DNA of 64,000 nt from Hyphomicrobiales bacterium (GCA_024236415.1 JACKKN010000004.1:141001-205000); one strand, 5' to 3'. Shown: positions 24,257-33,799, counted from the stretch's first letter. The notes: generated by a model from the sequence alone, not told the origin. Translations and numbers: made by a program.

Positions 24257-25542
24257 TGAGCCACAACCGGCGCATTTCCGTCATCGGCCTGGGGTACGTC
24301 GGACTCCCGGTCGCCGTCGCGTTCGGACGCAAGGGCACCCCCGTGGTCGCCTTCGACATCAACGAGGGGCGCATCAAGGAGCTGATCGCCGGCCACGACC
24401 GCACCGGCGAGATCGACGATGCGACCCTGAAGGCCGCCAACCTGGTCTTCAGCTGCGAACCCAAGGACCTGCGCGACGCCGATTTCCACATCGTCGCCGT
24501 GCCGACCCCCATCGACGGCACCAACCGGCCCAACCTGCGGCCCGTCCTGTCGGCGGCCAAGACCGTGGGCGGGCAGTTGAAGAAGGGCGACATCGTGGTC
24601 TTCGAGTCCACGGTCTACCCGGGCGTCACCGAGGAGGAATGCGTGCCGGTGCTGGAGGCGGAATCGGGCCTCAAGTGCGGCCCCGACTTCACCGTCGGCT
24701 ATTCGCCCGAGCGCATCAACCCCGGCGACAAGGTGCACCGCTTCGAGACCATCACCAAGGTCGTGTCGGGCCAGGACGCCGAGACCCTCGAGGTCGTGGC
24801 CCAGGTCTATGGCAGCGTGGTCGAGGCCGGCGTCCACCGGGCGCCCAGCATCAAGGCCGCCGAGGCCGCCAAGGTCATCGAAAACACCCAGCGCGACCTG
24901 AACATCGCGCTGATGAACGAGCTGGCGCTGATCTTCGACCGCCTGGGCATCGACACCCACGACGTGCTGGAGGCCGCCGGCACCAAGTGGAACTTCCTGC
25001 CGTTCTCGCCGGGGCTGGTGGGCGGCCACTGCATCGGCGTCGATCCCTACTACCTGACCTTCCGCGCCGAGGCCGTGGGCTACAACCCCCAGGTCATCCT
25101 GGCCGGCCGCCGCATCAACGACGGCATGGGCGCCTGGATCGCCGGCGAGACGGTCAAGCGGCTGCTGAAATCCGGCAACGGCGGGCGGCGCGGCGTCACC
25201 ATCCTGGGCGTCACCTTCAAGGAGGACGTGCCCGACTGCCGCAACACCAAGGTCACGGACATCGCCGAAGAGCTGGAGTCCTACGGCCTGCAGGTGCAGG
25301 TGACGGACCCCATGGCCGACCCCGCGGAGGTCAAGGAGGAATACGGCTTGACCCTGACGCCCCTGGCGGACTTGACTCCCGCCGACGCGGTGATCCTGGC
25401 CGTGCCCCACCGCGAGTACCGCGAGGGCGGCTGGGGCCTGGTCACCGGGCTGTTGCACGACCGGCAGGGGTTCGTGGTCGACGTGCGCTGCGCGCTCGAC
25501 CGCGGCGGCCGGCCCGAGGGCGTGAAGCTCTGGCGGATCTGA
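24256..25542 (+). CDS. Nucleotide-sugar 6-dehydrogenase (TviB/WbpO-like)
   Basis: A 428-aa UDP-sugar dehydrogenase that oxidises C6 twice to a uronic acid using NAD. The N-terminal Rossmann motif is GLGYVGLPVAVAFGR, followed by the VPTPID and ESTVYPG motifs. The active-site Cys lies in PGLVGGHCIGVDPYYL, and the C-terminal domain has TFKEDVPDCRNTKV. This pattern is closest to the TviB/VipA branch (UDP-GlcNAc 6-dehydrogenase) rather than UDP-glucose dehydrogenase; that choice is inference. The GTG start overlaps the epimerase TAG. Together the two genes should give a UDP-(N-acetyl)uronic acid and its 4-epimer for an acidic polysaccharide. Confidence 0.88.
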   Translation: MSHNRRISVIGLGYVGLPVAVAFGRKGTPVVAFDINEGRIKELIAGHDRTGEIDDATLKAANLVFSCEPKDLRDADFHIVAVPTPIDGTNRPNLRPVLSAAKTVGGQLKKGDIVVFESTVYPGVTEEECVPVLEAESGLKCGPDFTVGYSPERINPGDKVHRFETITKVVSGQDAETLEVVAQVYGSVVEAGVHRAPSIKAAEAAKVIENTQRDLNIALMNELALIFDRLGIDTHDVLEAAGTKWNFLPFSPGLVGGHCIGVDPYYLTFRAEAVGYNPQVILAGRRINDGMGAWIAGETVKRLLKSGNGGRRGVTILGVTFKEDVPDCRNTKVTDIAEELESYGLQVQVTDPMADPAEVKEEYGLTLTPLADLTPADAVILAVPHREYREGGWGLVTGLLHDRQGFVVDVRCALDRGGRPEGVKLWRI

Positions 25543-25600
25543 CGCCCTTGGCCGTGGCCGGGGCGGTGGCGGCCCCAGGCGCGGAACCGGGAGGAAGCGA

Positions 25601-26182
25601 GTGGACATCCAGGCGTTTTATGACGCCGAGTTCGACCGGCACCACGATACCGTGGCGGCCACCCGCGCGGCCGTGGCGGAGCCATTCGCGCGCCTGCTGG
25701 ACGCCTGCGCCCGCAGCCTGGCGGCGGGCGGCAAGATCATGCTGTTCGGCAACGGCGGCAGCGCCGCCGACGCCCAGCACATCGCCACCGAGCTGACCGT
25801 CCGCTACAAGACCGACCGGCCGGCCCTGGCGGCCCTGGCCCTGACCACCGACACTTCGTCCCTGACCGCCATCGGCAACGACTTCGGCTTCCAGGACCTG
25901 TTCGCGCGCCAGGTGGTGGCCGTGGGCCGGCCCGGCGACGTGGCCATCGGCATCTCCACCTCGGGCAACAGCGACAACGTCCTGCGCGGCCTGGCCGCGG
26001 CGCGGGAGAAGGGCTGCGTCGCCGCCGGCCTGGGCGGCCGCGACGGCGGGCGCATGGTCGGCCTGGCCGACCCGCTGCTGGTGGTGCCGTCCGACGACAC
26101 GGCGCGCATCCAGGAGATGCACATCCTGATCGGCCACATGCTGTGCGGCGGCCTGGAGATCGAGATGGGGCTGCTGGGATGA
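25601..26182 (+). CDS. gmhA: Sedoheptulose-7-phosphate isomerase
   Basis: A 193-aa SIS-domain protein of GmhA length, converting sedoheptulose 7-phosphate to D-glycero-D-manno-heptose 7-phosphate. Motifs are MLFGNGGSAADAQHIATEL, the SIS loop GISTSGNSDNVLRGL, and the C-terminal ARIQEMHILIGHMLC helix with the conserved Glu and His. The start is GTG 25601. Its stop overlaps the ATG of hldE, so the two heptose genes are coupled. The later enzymes GmhB and HldD are not in the window. Confidence 0.92.
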   Translation: MDIQAFYDAEFDRHHDTVAATRAAVAEPFARLLDACARSLAAGGKIMLFGNGGSAADAQHIATELTVRYKTDRPALAALALTTDTSSLTAIGNDFGFQDLFARQVVAVGRPGDVAIGISTSGNSDNVLRGLAAAREKGCVAAGLGGRDGGRMVGLADPLLVVPSDDTARIQEMHILIGHMLCGGLEIEMGLLG

Positions 26183-27675
26183 ACGCCGGGCTCGCGCCCC
26201 TGGTCGAGCAACTGGCGGCGGCCCGCGTCCTGTGCGTCGGCGACGTGATGCTGGACCGGTTCGTCCACGGCGACGTGTCCCGGGTCTCGCCCGAGGCGCC
26301 GATCCCGGTGCTGCGGGCGCGCGGCGACACCACCTACCTGGGCGGCGCCGGCAACGTGGTGCGCAACCTGCTGGCCCTGGGCGCCGGGGTGTCCGTGGTC
26401 GGCGTGGTCGGCGACGACGCCGCCGGCGACGAGGTCCGGGCCCTGATTGCCGGCAACCCCCGGGTCGATGCCCGCCTGTGCGTGGCCCCGGGGCGGGAAA
26501 CCTCGGTCAAGACCCGGTTCCTGGCCGCCGGGCAGCAGATCCTGCGTGTCGACCACGAGACCACCGCCGACCTGGACGCCGGAACCCGGGCCGCCGTGCT
26601 GGCCGCCTTCGCCGGCGGCCTGGACGCCTGCGCCGTGGTGGTCATGTCCGACTACGGCAAGGGCGTGCTGGCCGACGGCCTGGCCGAGGAGATGATCGGC
26701 CTGGCCGCCAAGGCCGGCCGGCCGGTGTTCGTGGACCCCAAGGGCGCCGACTACGGCCGCTATCGGGGCGCCGCCGTGGTTACCCCCAACCTGCGCGAAC
26801 TGGCCGAGGCGGCGCGCCTGCCCGTGGACGGCCCCGGCGATGCCGACGCGGCGGTGGCCGCCGCCGCCCGCCACCTGATCGACACCTGCGGCCTGGGCGC
26901 CGTGCTGGCGACGCGCAGCCGCGACGGCATGACCCTGGTGCGCGACGGCGAGGACGCCGTCCACCACCACGCCCAGGCGCGCGAGGTGTACGACGTTTCG
27001 GGCGCCGGCGACACGGTGATCGCCACCCTGGCCGCCGCGGTCGCCGCCGGCGCCGGTCTGGTCGACGCCATGGGGCTGGCCAACGCTGCCGCCGGCATCG
27101 TGGTCGGCAAGGTGGGCACCGCCGTGGTCCACCCGGCCGAACTGGCCGAGGCCCTGCACCACCAGGACCTGTCCGGCGCCGAGGCCAAGGTCCTGACCCT
27201 GGACGCGGCCGAGGAACGGGTCGCCCTGTGGCGCCGCAAGGGGCGCAGCGTGGGCTTCACCAACGGCTGCTTCGACCTGCTGCACCCGGGGCATGTTTCC
27301 CTCATCGCCCAGGCGGCGGCCCAGTGCGACCACCTGATCGTGGGCCTGAACGGCGACGGGTCCGTGCGCCGCCTGAAGGGGCCCGGCCGCCCGGTGCAGT
27401 CCGAATCGGCCCGCGCCACGGTGCTGGCGTCGCTGGCCGACGTGGACATGGTGGTGGTGTTCCACGAGGACACCCCCCTGCGCCTGATCGAGACCCTGCG
27501 CCCCGACGTCCTGGTCAAGGGCGCCGACTACACGGTGGCGCAGGTGGTGGGCGGCAACCTGGTGACCGGCTACGGCGGCCGCGTGGTGCTGGCCGAGCTG
27601 GCCGAGGGCCACAGCACCACGGGGACCATCCGGCGCATGGACCGCCGGGCCAACGGCGAACCGGATCCGACATGA
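26179..27675 (+). CDS. hldE: Bifunctional heptose-7-phosphate kinase / heptose-1-phosphate adenylyltransferase
   Basis: A 498-aa fusion. The N-terminal PfkB-type kinase is residues about 1-325 (GDVMLDRFVHGDVSRVSPEAP, GGAGNVVRNL, and the anion hole GAGDT). The C-terminal nucleotidyltransferase begins near 355 (SVGFTNGCFDLLHPGHVSLI, the HxGH motif), with VKGADYT later. It makes ADP-D-glycero-beta-D-manno-heptose. ATG 26179 overlaps the gmhA stop (ATGA); an earlier start would lie in gmhA. Heptose genes inside an exopolysaccharide operon suggest a heptose-containing polymer, or that the lipopolysaccharide core supply is housed here. Confidence 0.93.
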   Translation: MNAGLAPLVEQLAAARVLCVGDVMLDRFVHGDVSRVSPEAPIPVLRARGDTTYLGGAGNVVRNLLALGAGVSVVGVVGDDAAGDEVRALIAGNPRVDARLCVAPGRETSVKTRFLAAGQQILRVDHETTADLDAGTRAAVLAAFAGGLDACAVVVMSDYGKGVLADGLAEEMIGLAAKAGRPVFVDPKGADYGRYRGAAVVTPNLRELAEAARLPVDGPGDADAAVAAAARHLIDTCGLGAVLATRSRDGMTLVRDGEDAVHHHAQAREVYDVSGAGDTVIATLAAAVAAGAGLVDAMGLANAAAGIVVGKVGTAVVHPAELAEALHHQDLSGAEAKVLTLDAAEERVALWRRKGRSVGFTNGCFDLLHPGHVSLIAQAAAQCDHLIVGLNGDGSVRRLKGPGRPVQSESARATVLASLADVDMVVVFHEDTPLRLIETLRPDVLVKGADYTVAQVVGGNLVTGYGGRVVLAELAEGHSTTGTIRRMDRRANGEPDPT

Positions 27676-28886
27676 GCGGACGCAAGGTCCTGTTCCTGGC
27701 CCAGCGCATCCCCTATCCGCCCAACAAGGGCGAGAAGATCCGCGCCTACCATTTCCTGCGCCATTTCCAGGCCACGGGCCAGGTGCACCTGGGCTGCTTC
27801 GTCGACGAGGCCGAGGACTGGCCCCATGTGGAGGGGCTGGCGGCCACCTGCGCCGGGTCGCACTTCGCGCGCCTGGACAAGCGCCTGGCCAAGGTGCGCT
27901 CGGCCCGCGCCCTGGTCACCGGCACCTCGCTCAGCGAACCGTACTTCTTCGACCGCGGCCTGGCGCGCTGGGTCGATGCCACCATGCGCACGGTCCGGCC
28001 CGACGTGGTGTTCGTCTACTCCTCGGCCATGGCCCAGTACGTGGTGCGCCGGCCCGACCTGCCGGCGGCCAGCATCATGGACTTCGTCGACGTGGATTCC
28101 GACAAGTGGCGCCAGTACGCCGAGACCCACGCCGGCCCCCTGCGCTGGGTGTTCGCCCGGGAATACCGCAAGATGCTGGCCCACGACCGCGACGTGGCCC
28201 GGCGCATGGCCGCCGGCATCTTCGTCTCCGACGCCGAGGCGCAGTTGTTCCGCGACCTGGCGCCGGAATCGGCGGCCAAGATCCACGCCGTCGGCAACGG
28301 CGTCGACACCGACTACTTCAGCCCCGACAACGCCTATCCCGACGTGATCGGGCCGGGCGGCCCGGCGCTGACCTTCACCGGCACCATGGACTACTGGCCC
28401 AACGTGGACGCGGTCACTTGGTTCGCCGACGAGGTGTTGCCGGTGCTGCGTCGCCAGGTGGCGGACGTGCGCCTGTTCATCGTCGGCGCCAACCCCAGCC
28501 CCGCGGTGGCGCGGCTGGCCGGCGACCCGGCGATCACCGTCACCGGCCGGGTCGACGACGTGCGCCCCTACATCCACGGCGCGGCGGCGGCCGTGGCCCC
28601 CATCCGGGTCGCCCGCGGGGTGCAGAACAAGGTGCTGGAGGCCATGGCCATGGCCCGGCCCACGGTGGTCACTTCGCAGGCCCTGGAGGGCATCGACGCC
28701 GACCACGGCGCGCACGTGCTGCTGGCCGACGATCCCGCGGATTTCGCCGCCGCCACGGCGCGCATCCTGGCCGGCGACGCCCCGGCCGGCCTGGGCGCGG
28801 CGGCGCGGCGCTGCGTCGAGGACGGCTATTCCTGGACCTCGCGCCTGGGCCGGCTCGAGGACCTGGTGCGGACCGTGGGCGGCTGA
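27672..28886 (+). CDS. Glycosyltransferase, PEP-CTERM/XrtA-associated (TIGR03087 type)
   Basis: A 404-aa GT-B glycosyltransferase. The N-terminus KVLFLAQRIPYPPNKGEKIRAYHFLRHF is the hallmark of the exosortase-associated family; then IMDFVDVDSDKW, VGNGVDTDYFSP and the GT1/4 donor-binding end (RVARGVQNKVLEAMAMARPTV). It would add a sugar to the lipid-linked repeat at the inner membrane face. ATG 27672 overlaps the hldE stop. The sugar transferred is unknown; family membership is by recalled signature. Confidence 0.88.
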   Translation: MSGRKVLFLAQRIPYPPNKGEKIRAYHFLRHFQATGQVHLGCFVDEAEDWPHVEGLAATCAGSHFARLDKRLAKVRSARALVTGTSLSEPYFFDRGLARWVDATMRTVRPDVVFVYSSAMAQYVVRRPDLPAASIMDFVDVDSDKWRQYAETHAGPLRWVFAREYRKMLAHDRDVARRMAAGIFVSDAEAQLFRDLAPESAAKIHAVGNGVDTDYFSPDNAYPDVIGPGGPALTFTGTMDYWPNVDAVTWFADEVLPVLRRQVADVRLFIVGANPSPAVARLAGDPAITVTGRVDDVRPYIHGAAAAVAPIRVARGVQNKVLEAMAMARPTVVTSQALEGIDADHGAHVLLADDPADFAAATARILAGDAPAGLGAAARRCVEDGYSWTSRLGRLEDLVRTVGG

Positions 28887-28962
28887 AGTGGGGTTGTTCG
28901 TGCCCATGGCCGTCCGTAAAATGCCCACCTGCCACCGACGCGGCGGCAGCGAGGAGAAGACC

Positions 28963-30423
28963 ATGGGAATGCCATGCTCCAGGTTGGCCGCGACGACCGG
29001 GCGCGGTCCGCTGCGGCGGTTCCTGGTCCGGTGCGGCATGGTCGCGGTTGTGCTGCCGGCCCTGGCGGCGCCGGCGATCGGCGACCTGATCATCCGCACC
29101 CGCGACGGCGACGTCTACACCATCCCGGTGACGCCCCAGGAGCTGGAGAGCATCGAGTTCCGCCAGGGGCCGCCGGGGACCCATTTCAAGGCCGACAGCC
29201 TGAAGTCCGCGCCCGAGGCGCCGCCGCCCGCGGCCGGCGACGGCACGCCCGCACCCAAGGCCCAGACCCCCGATTTCGAGGCGCCCAAGGCCAAGCCCAA
29301 GGCCCCGGTGCCCGGCACCGGGGCCCGGCGGACGCTGCATACGGTGTGGCGGATCGGCCCGGGCAAGCCCTTCGAGCGGCCCAGCGAGGTCGCGCGCAAG
29401 GTCGGCGACGGCGACACGGTGGAGATCGAGGGCGGCCTGTACGAGGGCGACTACGTGGTCTGGCGGCAGAACGACCTGACCTTGCGCGGGGTCAACGGCC
29501 GGCCGCACCTGAAGGCCGTCGGCCCGATCCCCAACGGCAAGGCCATCTGGGTCATCGGCGGCGACCGGGTCAAGGTCGAGAACATCGAGTTCAGCCACGC
29601 CGCCGTGCCCGACCGCAACGGCGCCGGCATCCGCGCCGAGGGCGGCGACCTGACCATCCGCGACAGCTATTTCCACCACAACGAGAACGGGGTGCTGGCC
29701 GGGCGCCTGAGCCAGGCCACCATCGTCATCGAGAATTCCGAATTCGCCTACCACGACTGCAAGAACCGCAGCGGCTCGGCGCACGGCATCTACGTCGGCG
29801 GCATCCGCCGCTTCGCCCTGGTCAACAGCCACGTCCACCACACCTGTTCGGGGCACCAGGTCAAGACCCGGGCCCACCGCAACGAGATCCGCTACAACCG
29901 GCTGTTGGACTACGACGACGGCAGCGCCAGCTACGCCGTGGACATGCCCAACTGCGGCATCTCGGTGGTCATGGGCAACCTGATCCACAAGGGACGCCGG
30001 CGCGAGAACGAGGCCGCCCTGTCCTACGGCGCCGAGGGGTGCGGCAACCGCGACAAGGGCCTGTGGGTGGTCGGCAACACCATGGTCAGCATGGCCCGCT
30101 CGGCCATGCTGCTGCGCAACCATTCGCTGACCCCGGCGGTGCTGGCCAACAACCTGGTGGTCGGCGCCACCGCGCTGTCGCTCGGCCCGGTCGACGACCG
30201 GGGCAACGTCGTGGTCAAGGCCGAGCGGTTTCGGTCGCCCGGCGACTGGGATTTCCGGCTGGCGCCCGGGGCCGCGGCCATCGACGCCGGGGTCGACCTG
30301 CCGCCCGTCGAGGGCCGGCCCCTGGTGCCGGTCAGCGAGCCGATTTCACCATTGACCCTGCGCCCGCGACGCATCGTCGGCAAGATCGACGCCGGTGCGT
30401 TCGAGTTCCGGGCCGGGGAATGA
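28963..30423 (+). CDS. Secreted right-handed beta-helix protein
   Basis: A 486-aa protein. ATG 28963 is chosen because GAGGAG lies at 28951-28956; the frame is open to GTG 28888. A signal peptide (RRFLVRCGMVAVVLPALAAPAIG) is followed by a short domain and a Pro/Lys-rich linker (residues about 85-120). A parallel beta-helix follows, with repeats such as VENIEFSHA, IRDSYFHHNENGV, IENSEFAYHD and LVNSHVHHT. The fold is used by pectate-lyase and chondroitinase-B-type lyases and by C5-epimerases. A role in trimming or epimerising the acidic polymer is plausible but unproven. It lies between two family-specific glycosyltransferases. Confidence 0.78.
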   Translation: MGMPCSRLAATTGRGPLRRFLVRCGMVAVVLPALAAPAIGDLIIRTRDGDVYTIPVTPQELESIEFRQGPPGTHFKADSLKSAPEAPPPAAGDGTPAPKAQTPDFEAPKAKPKAPVPGTGARRTLHTVWRIGPGKPFERPSEVARKVGDGDTVEIEGGLYEGDYVVWRQNDLTLRGVNGRPHLKAVGPIPNGKAIWVIGGDRVKVENIEFSHAAVPDRNGAGIRAEGGDLTIRDSYFHHNENGVLAGRLSQATIVIENSEFAYHDCKNRSGSAHGIYVGGIRRFALVNSHVHHTCSGHQVKTRAHRNEIRYNRLLDYDDGSASYAVDMPNCGISVVMGNLIHKGRRRENEAALSYGAEGCGNRDKGLWVVGNTMVSMARSAMLLRNHSLTPAVLANNLVVGATALSLGPVDDRGNVVVKAERFRSPGDWDFRLAPGAAAIDAGVDLPPVEGRPLVPVSEPISPLTLRPRRIVGKIDAGAFEFRAGE

Positions 30424-32041
30424 GCAGGGGAGGGACCTGGTCCTGACACCACAAGACACACGTTCCGAATCCGAACGCCGCGGCGAGGACCGCCGTCCCC
30501 GCCGGCGCGGCTGGTTTTCCCGGTTCCTGACCCGGTACCTGATCCTGGTCGGCGTCCTGGCCCATGTCGCGGCCGCGGCCGGCGCGGTCGCCGTGTACCG
30601 CCAGGTGGGGTACTTGGGCGGGGCGCTGGACAAGGGCATCGCCGCCGCCGAGCGGGCCGTGCCGCCGGTGGGCCGGGTGCTGCGCCAGGTGGCCAACGAA
30701 TCGGGCATCGTGTACCGGCACCCGGACGCCTTTCCGCCCATCGCCCTGAAGGACGTCGAGGGCCTGGTGGCCGGCGCCCGCGCCGACGGCCGGCCGTCGC
30801 ACCTGGCGACCCCCGCTGTGTCCAGGCCCGCGGCCTTGCGGGTGGTCCGCGTTTCCAACGGCAAGGAACTGGTGGCGGCGGTCAAGGACGCCAGGGCCGG
30901 GGACGACATCGTGCTCGCGCCCGGCACCTACGGGATCAAGGCCCGGTACGTGGACGTGGCCCGGCCGGGCGAGTCGAACTTCCCCATCACCCTGCGCGCC
31001 GAGAAGCTGGGCACCGCCGAGATCCGGTTCGACGCCCTGGAGGGCTTCCTGGTGCGCGCGCCCCACTGGACGTTCGAGAACCTGGTCATCCGCGGCGTGT
31101 GCAAGGACCACTCGGCCTGCGAGCACGGGTTCCACGTGGTCGGCCAGGCGCACCACACGACGATCCGCAACAACCGGGTGATCGATTTCAACGCCCACTT
31201 CAAGATCAACGGCGGGACGGTGGGCAAGACGCGCCACTTCCCCGACGACGGCGTGCTGGAAGGCAACAGCATCTTCAACACCTCCGTGCGCCGCACCAAC
31301 AAGCCGGTCACCCCCATCGACCTGGTGGCCGCCAGCAACTGGCAGATCCGCGACAACCTGATCGCCGATTTCGAGAAGGGCGGCGGCGACCGCATCAGCT
31401 ATGCCGCCTTCGTCAAGGGCGCCGGCGAGGACTCGGTGATGGAGGGCAACCTGGTGATCTGCCGCATGTCCCTGCGCGGCGGCGGCGGCATCCAGCTTGG
31501 CCTGTCCCTGGGCGGCGGCGGCACCAACCGCGGCTCCTGCCGCGACGGCAAGTGCGGCTTCGAGTACAAGGGCGGGGTGATCCGCAACAACGTGATCATG
31601 CGCTGCCCCAAGGACGTGGGCATCTACCTGAACAAGGCCGCCGACTCGGTGATCGCCAACAACGCCCTGCTGGGCACCATGGGGATCGACGTGCGGTTCC
31701 AGGCCAGTTCGGCGACCGTGGTCAACAACGTGCTGGACAGCCACATCCGCGAGCGCAACGGCGGCAAGGTCAAGGCCGTCAACAACCTGGTCCTGACCCA
31801 CGGCTGGTGGCCGAGCCTGATGGGCGAGAAGACCATGGACGACGTGTTCGAGGACGGGTTCGACGGGCGCCTGCGCCTGCGCGACATCGACCCCATCGTC
31901 GGTCGCGGCAGCAAGGTGCCGGGCCTTGAGCGCGACCTGTGCGGCAACGGGCGCGCCGCCGACCCTGACCTGGGGCCGATCGAATACAAGGGCAAGAAGA
32001 CCTGCCTGCTGCGCGCCGACGACGGCGCCGGGGGCGGATGA
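30395..32041 (+). CDS. Membrane-anchored right-handed beta-helix protein (chondroitinase-B-like)
   Basis: A 548-aa frame beginning at GTG 30395, overlapping the previous gene by 29 bp. A CTG near 30442 after AGGGGAGGG is an alternative start, so the N-terminus is uncertain. A basic stretch and one membrane span (about 46-68, YLILVGVLAHVAAAAGAVAV) precede a periplasmic region and a beta-helix from about 150. The pattern (SNGKELVAAVKDARAGDDIVLAPGTYG, ENLVIRGVC, IRNNRVIDFNAHFKINGG) resembles polysaccharide lyase family 6. It is adjacent to a second, probably soluble, beta-helix protein. It is either a lyase or a binding protein for the locus polymer. Confidence 0.78.
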   Translation: MRSSSGPGNEQGRDLVLTPQDTRSESERRGEDRRPRRRGWFSRFLTRYLILVGVLAHVAAAAGAVAVYRQVGYLGGALDKGIAAAERAVPPVGRVLRQVANESGIVYRHPDAFPPIALKDVEGLVAGARADGRPSHLATPAVSRPAALRVVRVSNGKELVAAVKDARAGDDIVLAPGTYGIKARYVDVARPGESNFPITLRAEKLGTAEIRFDALEGFLVRAPHWTFENLVIRGVCKDHSACEHGFHVVGQAHHTTIRNNRVIDFNAHFKINGGTVGKTRHFPDDGVLEGNSIFNTSVRRTNKPVTPIDLVAASNWQIRDNLIADFEKGGGDRISYAAFVKGAGEDSVMEGNLVICRMSLRGGGGIQLGLSLGGGGTNRGSCRDGKCGFEYKGGVIRNNVIMRCPKDVGIYLNKAADSVIANNALLGTMGIDVRFQASSATVVNNVLDSHIRERNGGKVKAVNNLVLTHGWWPSLMGEKTMDDVFEDGFDGRLRLRDIDPIVGRGSKVPGLERDLCGNGRAADPDLGPIEYKGKKTCLLRADDGAGGG

Positions 32042-33288
32042 GCGCCGCGGCGGCGGCATCGGCCGGCGGAGAGGCCATGCGCATCCTGCACATCTTCGAC
32101 CATTCGGTGCCCATGCAGAGCGGGTACACCTTCCGCAGCCTGTCGATCCTGCGCCAGCAGCGGGCCCTGGGCTGGGAGACCCACCACCTGACCACCCCCA
32201 AGCACGTGCGGCCGGGGCCGGCGGAAGAGGAGGTGGACGGCTTCCTGTTCCACCGCACCCCGGCGCCCGGGGGGCCGCTGGCGGCCATGCCCGGGATCGG
32301 CGAGTGGCTGCTGATGCGGGCCGTCGAGCGGCGCCTGGACGAGCTGATCCCGCGCCTGAGGCCGCACGTCCTGCACGCCCACTCGCCGGCCCTGAACGGC
32401 CTGCCGGCGGTGCGCGCCGGGCGCCGCCACGGCCTGCCGGTGGTGTACGAGATGCGCGCCTCGTGGGAGGACGCCGCGGTCAGCCACGGCACCACCCATG
32501 AAGGCAGCCTGCGCTACCGCCTGGGCCGGGGCCTGGAATCCCACGTCCTGCGCCGGGCCGACGCCATCACCACCATCTGCCAGGGCCTGCGCGACGAGAT
32601 GGTCGAAAGCCGCGGCATCGCGCCGGGCAAGGTGACCATCATCCCCAACGCCGTGGACGTGGAGGAATTCACCTTCCAGGCCCCCAAGGACACGGCCCTG
32701 GCCACCGAGCTGGGCCTGGACGACGCCGTGGTGGTGGGCTTCGTCGGCTCGTTCTACGAGTACGAGGGGCTGGACGTGCTGCTGCGGGCCATGCCGGCGG
32801 TGCTGGAGACCGAGCCCCGGGCGCGCCTGCTGCTGGTCGGCGGCGGCCAGGCCGAGACCGGCCTGCGCGCCCTGGCCGGCGAGCTGGGCCTGGGCGAGCG
32901 GCTGCTGTTCACCGGCCGGGTGCCGCACGACCAGGTGCAGCGCTACTACGGCCTGATCGACGTCCTGGCCTACCCGCGCAAGAACATCCGCCTGACCGAC
33001 CTGGTGACGCCGCTGAAGCCGCTGGAGGCCATGGCCCAGGGCAAGATGTTCGTGGCCTCGGACGTGGGCGGCCACCGCGAGCTGATCCGCAACGGCGAAA
33101 CCGGCACCCTGTTCGCCGCCGACGACCCGGCGGCCCTGGCGGCGGCCCTGACCGGCCTGCTGGCGGAGCGCGACGCCTGGCCGGCGCGCGCCGCCGTGGC
33201 GCGCCGCTTCGTCGAGGAGGAGCGCAACTGGCGGGTCAGCGTGGCCAACTACGTCCCGCTGTACGGGCGCCTGACCGGCCGGGCTTAG
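32038..33288 (+). CDS. Glycosyltransferase, exosortase A-associated (TIGR04063, Daro_2409 type)
   Basis: A 416-aa GT4-type enzyme. The start of the core, RILHIFDHSVPMQSGYTFRS, is the family signature. It continues with HAHSPALNGLPA, YEMRASWED, IPNAVDVEEF, VGFVGSFYEYEGLDVLL and the donor site (TPLKPLEAMAQGKMFVASDVGGHREL). ATG 32038 overlaps the upstream stop; ATG 32077 lies nearer the conserved core. It completes the glycosyltransferase set. Its stop overlaps that of the convergent thioesterase, marking the end of the exopolysaccharide run. Confidence 0.88.
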   Translation: MSAAAAASAGGEAMRILHIFDHSVPMQSGYTFRSLSILRQQRALGWETHHLTTPKHVRPGPAEEEVDGFLFHRTPAPGGPLAAMPGIGEWLLMRAVERRLDELIPRLRPHVLHAHSPALNGLPAVRAGRRHGLPVVYEMRASWEDAAVSHGTTHEGSLRYRLGRGLESHVLRRADAITTICQGLRDEMVESRGIAPGKVTIIPNAVDVEEFTFQAPKDTALATELGLDDAVVVGFVGSFYEYEGLDVLLRAMPAVLETEPRARLLLVGGGQAETGLRALAGELGLGERLLFTGRVPHDQVQRYYGLIDVLAYPRKNIRLTDLVTPLKPLEAMAQGKMFVASDVGGHRELIRNGETGTLFAADDPAALAAALTGLLAERDAWPARAAVARRFVEEERNWRVSVANYVPLYGRLTGRA

Positions 33289-33734
33289 CCCTCGCCACTT
33301 TCGTCCAAGGCGCCGTCGCCCACGGCCATGGCCCGGGTCCGTTCCCGCACCTCGGGCGGCAGCTCGCAGGCCTTGCGCTTCTCCAGGTCCATGACCACGC
33401 CCAGGACCCGGGCGGACATGCAGACCTCGCCGGTCTCGGCGTCGCGCAGGCGGTGCAGGAACCGCACCTTGCGCCCGTCCACCGCGGCCACGGCCGATTC
33501 CATGACCACCACGGCGCCCAGGTGGATCTCGCGCAGGAAGCTGATGTCCATGTGCACGGCGGCGATGCCGATCCGCGTGCGCTCGATGGTGCGCACCCCC
33601 ATGCCCATCTCGGTCATCAGCGAGAAGGCGGCGTCGCTCAGCGCGGCCATGTAGTGCTGCACGTTCATGTGCCCCAGGTGGTCCAGTTCCTCGGGCGCCA
33701 CCACGGCGCGGTAGGTCTCGACGAAGCCGGCCAT
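33285..33734 (-). CDS. Hotdog-fold acyl-CoA thioesterase
   Basis: A 149-aa protein of the 4-hydroxybenzoyl-CoA thioesterase/YbgC group: EELDHLGHMNVQHYMAALSDAA carries the conserved acidic and His residues near the active site, and the strands VHMDISFLREIHLG and VRFLHRLRD fit the fold. It hydrolyses some acyl-CoA; the substrate cannot be deduced. It faces the exopolysaccharide operon tail to tail. Confidence 0.82.
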   Translation of the reverse strand: MAGFVETYRAVVAPEELDHLGHMNVQHYMAALSDAAFSLMTEMGMGVRTIERTRIGIAAVHMDISFLREIHLGAVVVMESAVAAVDGRKVRFLHRLRDAETGEVCMSARVLGVVMDLEKRKACELPPEVRERTRAMAVGDGALDESGEG

Positions 33735-33799
33735 CGGCGTCTCCCCTTACATCCGGGCCGCATTATCCGCGAGGGGGCGGGGCAAACCAAGCACCGACC

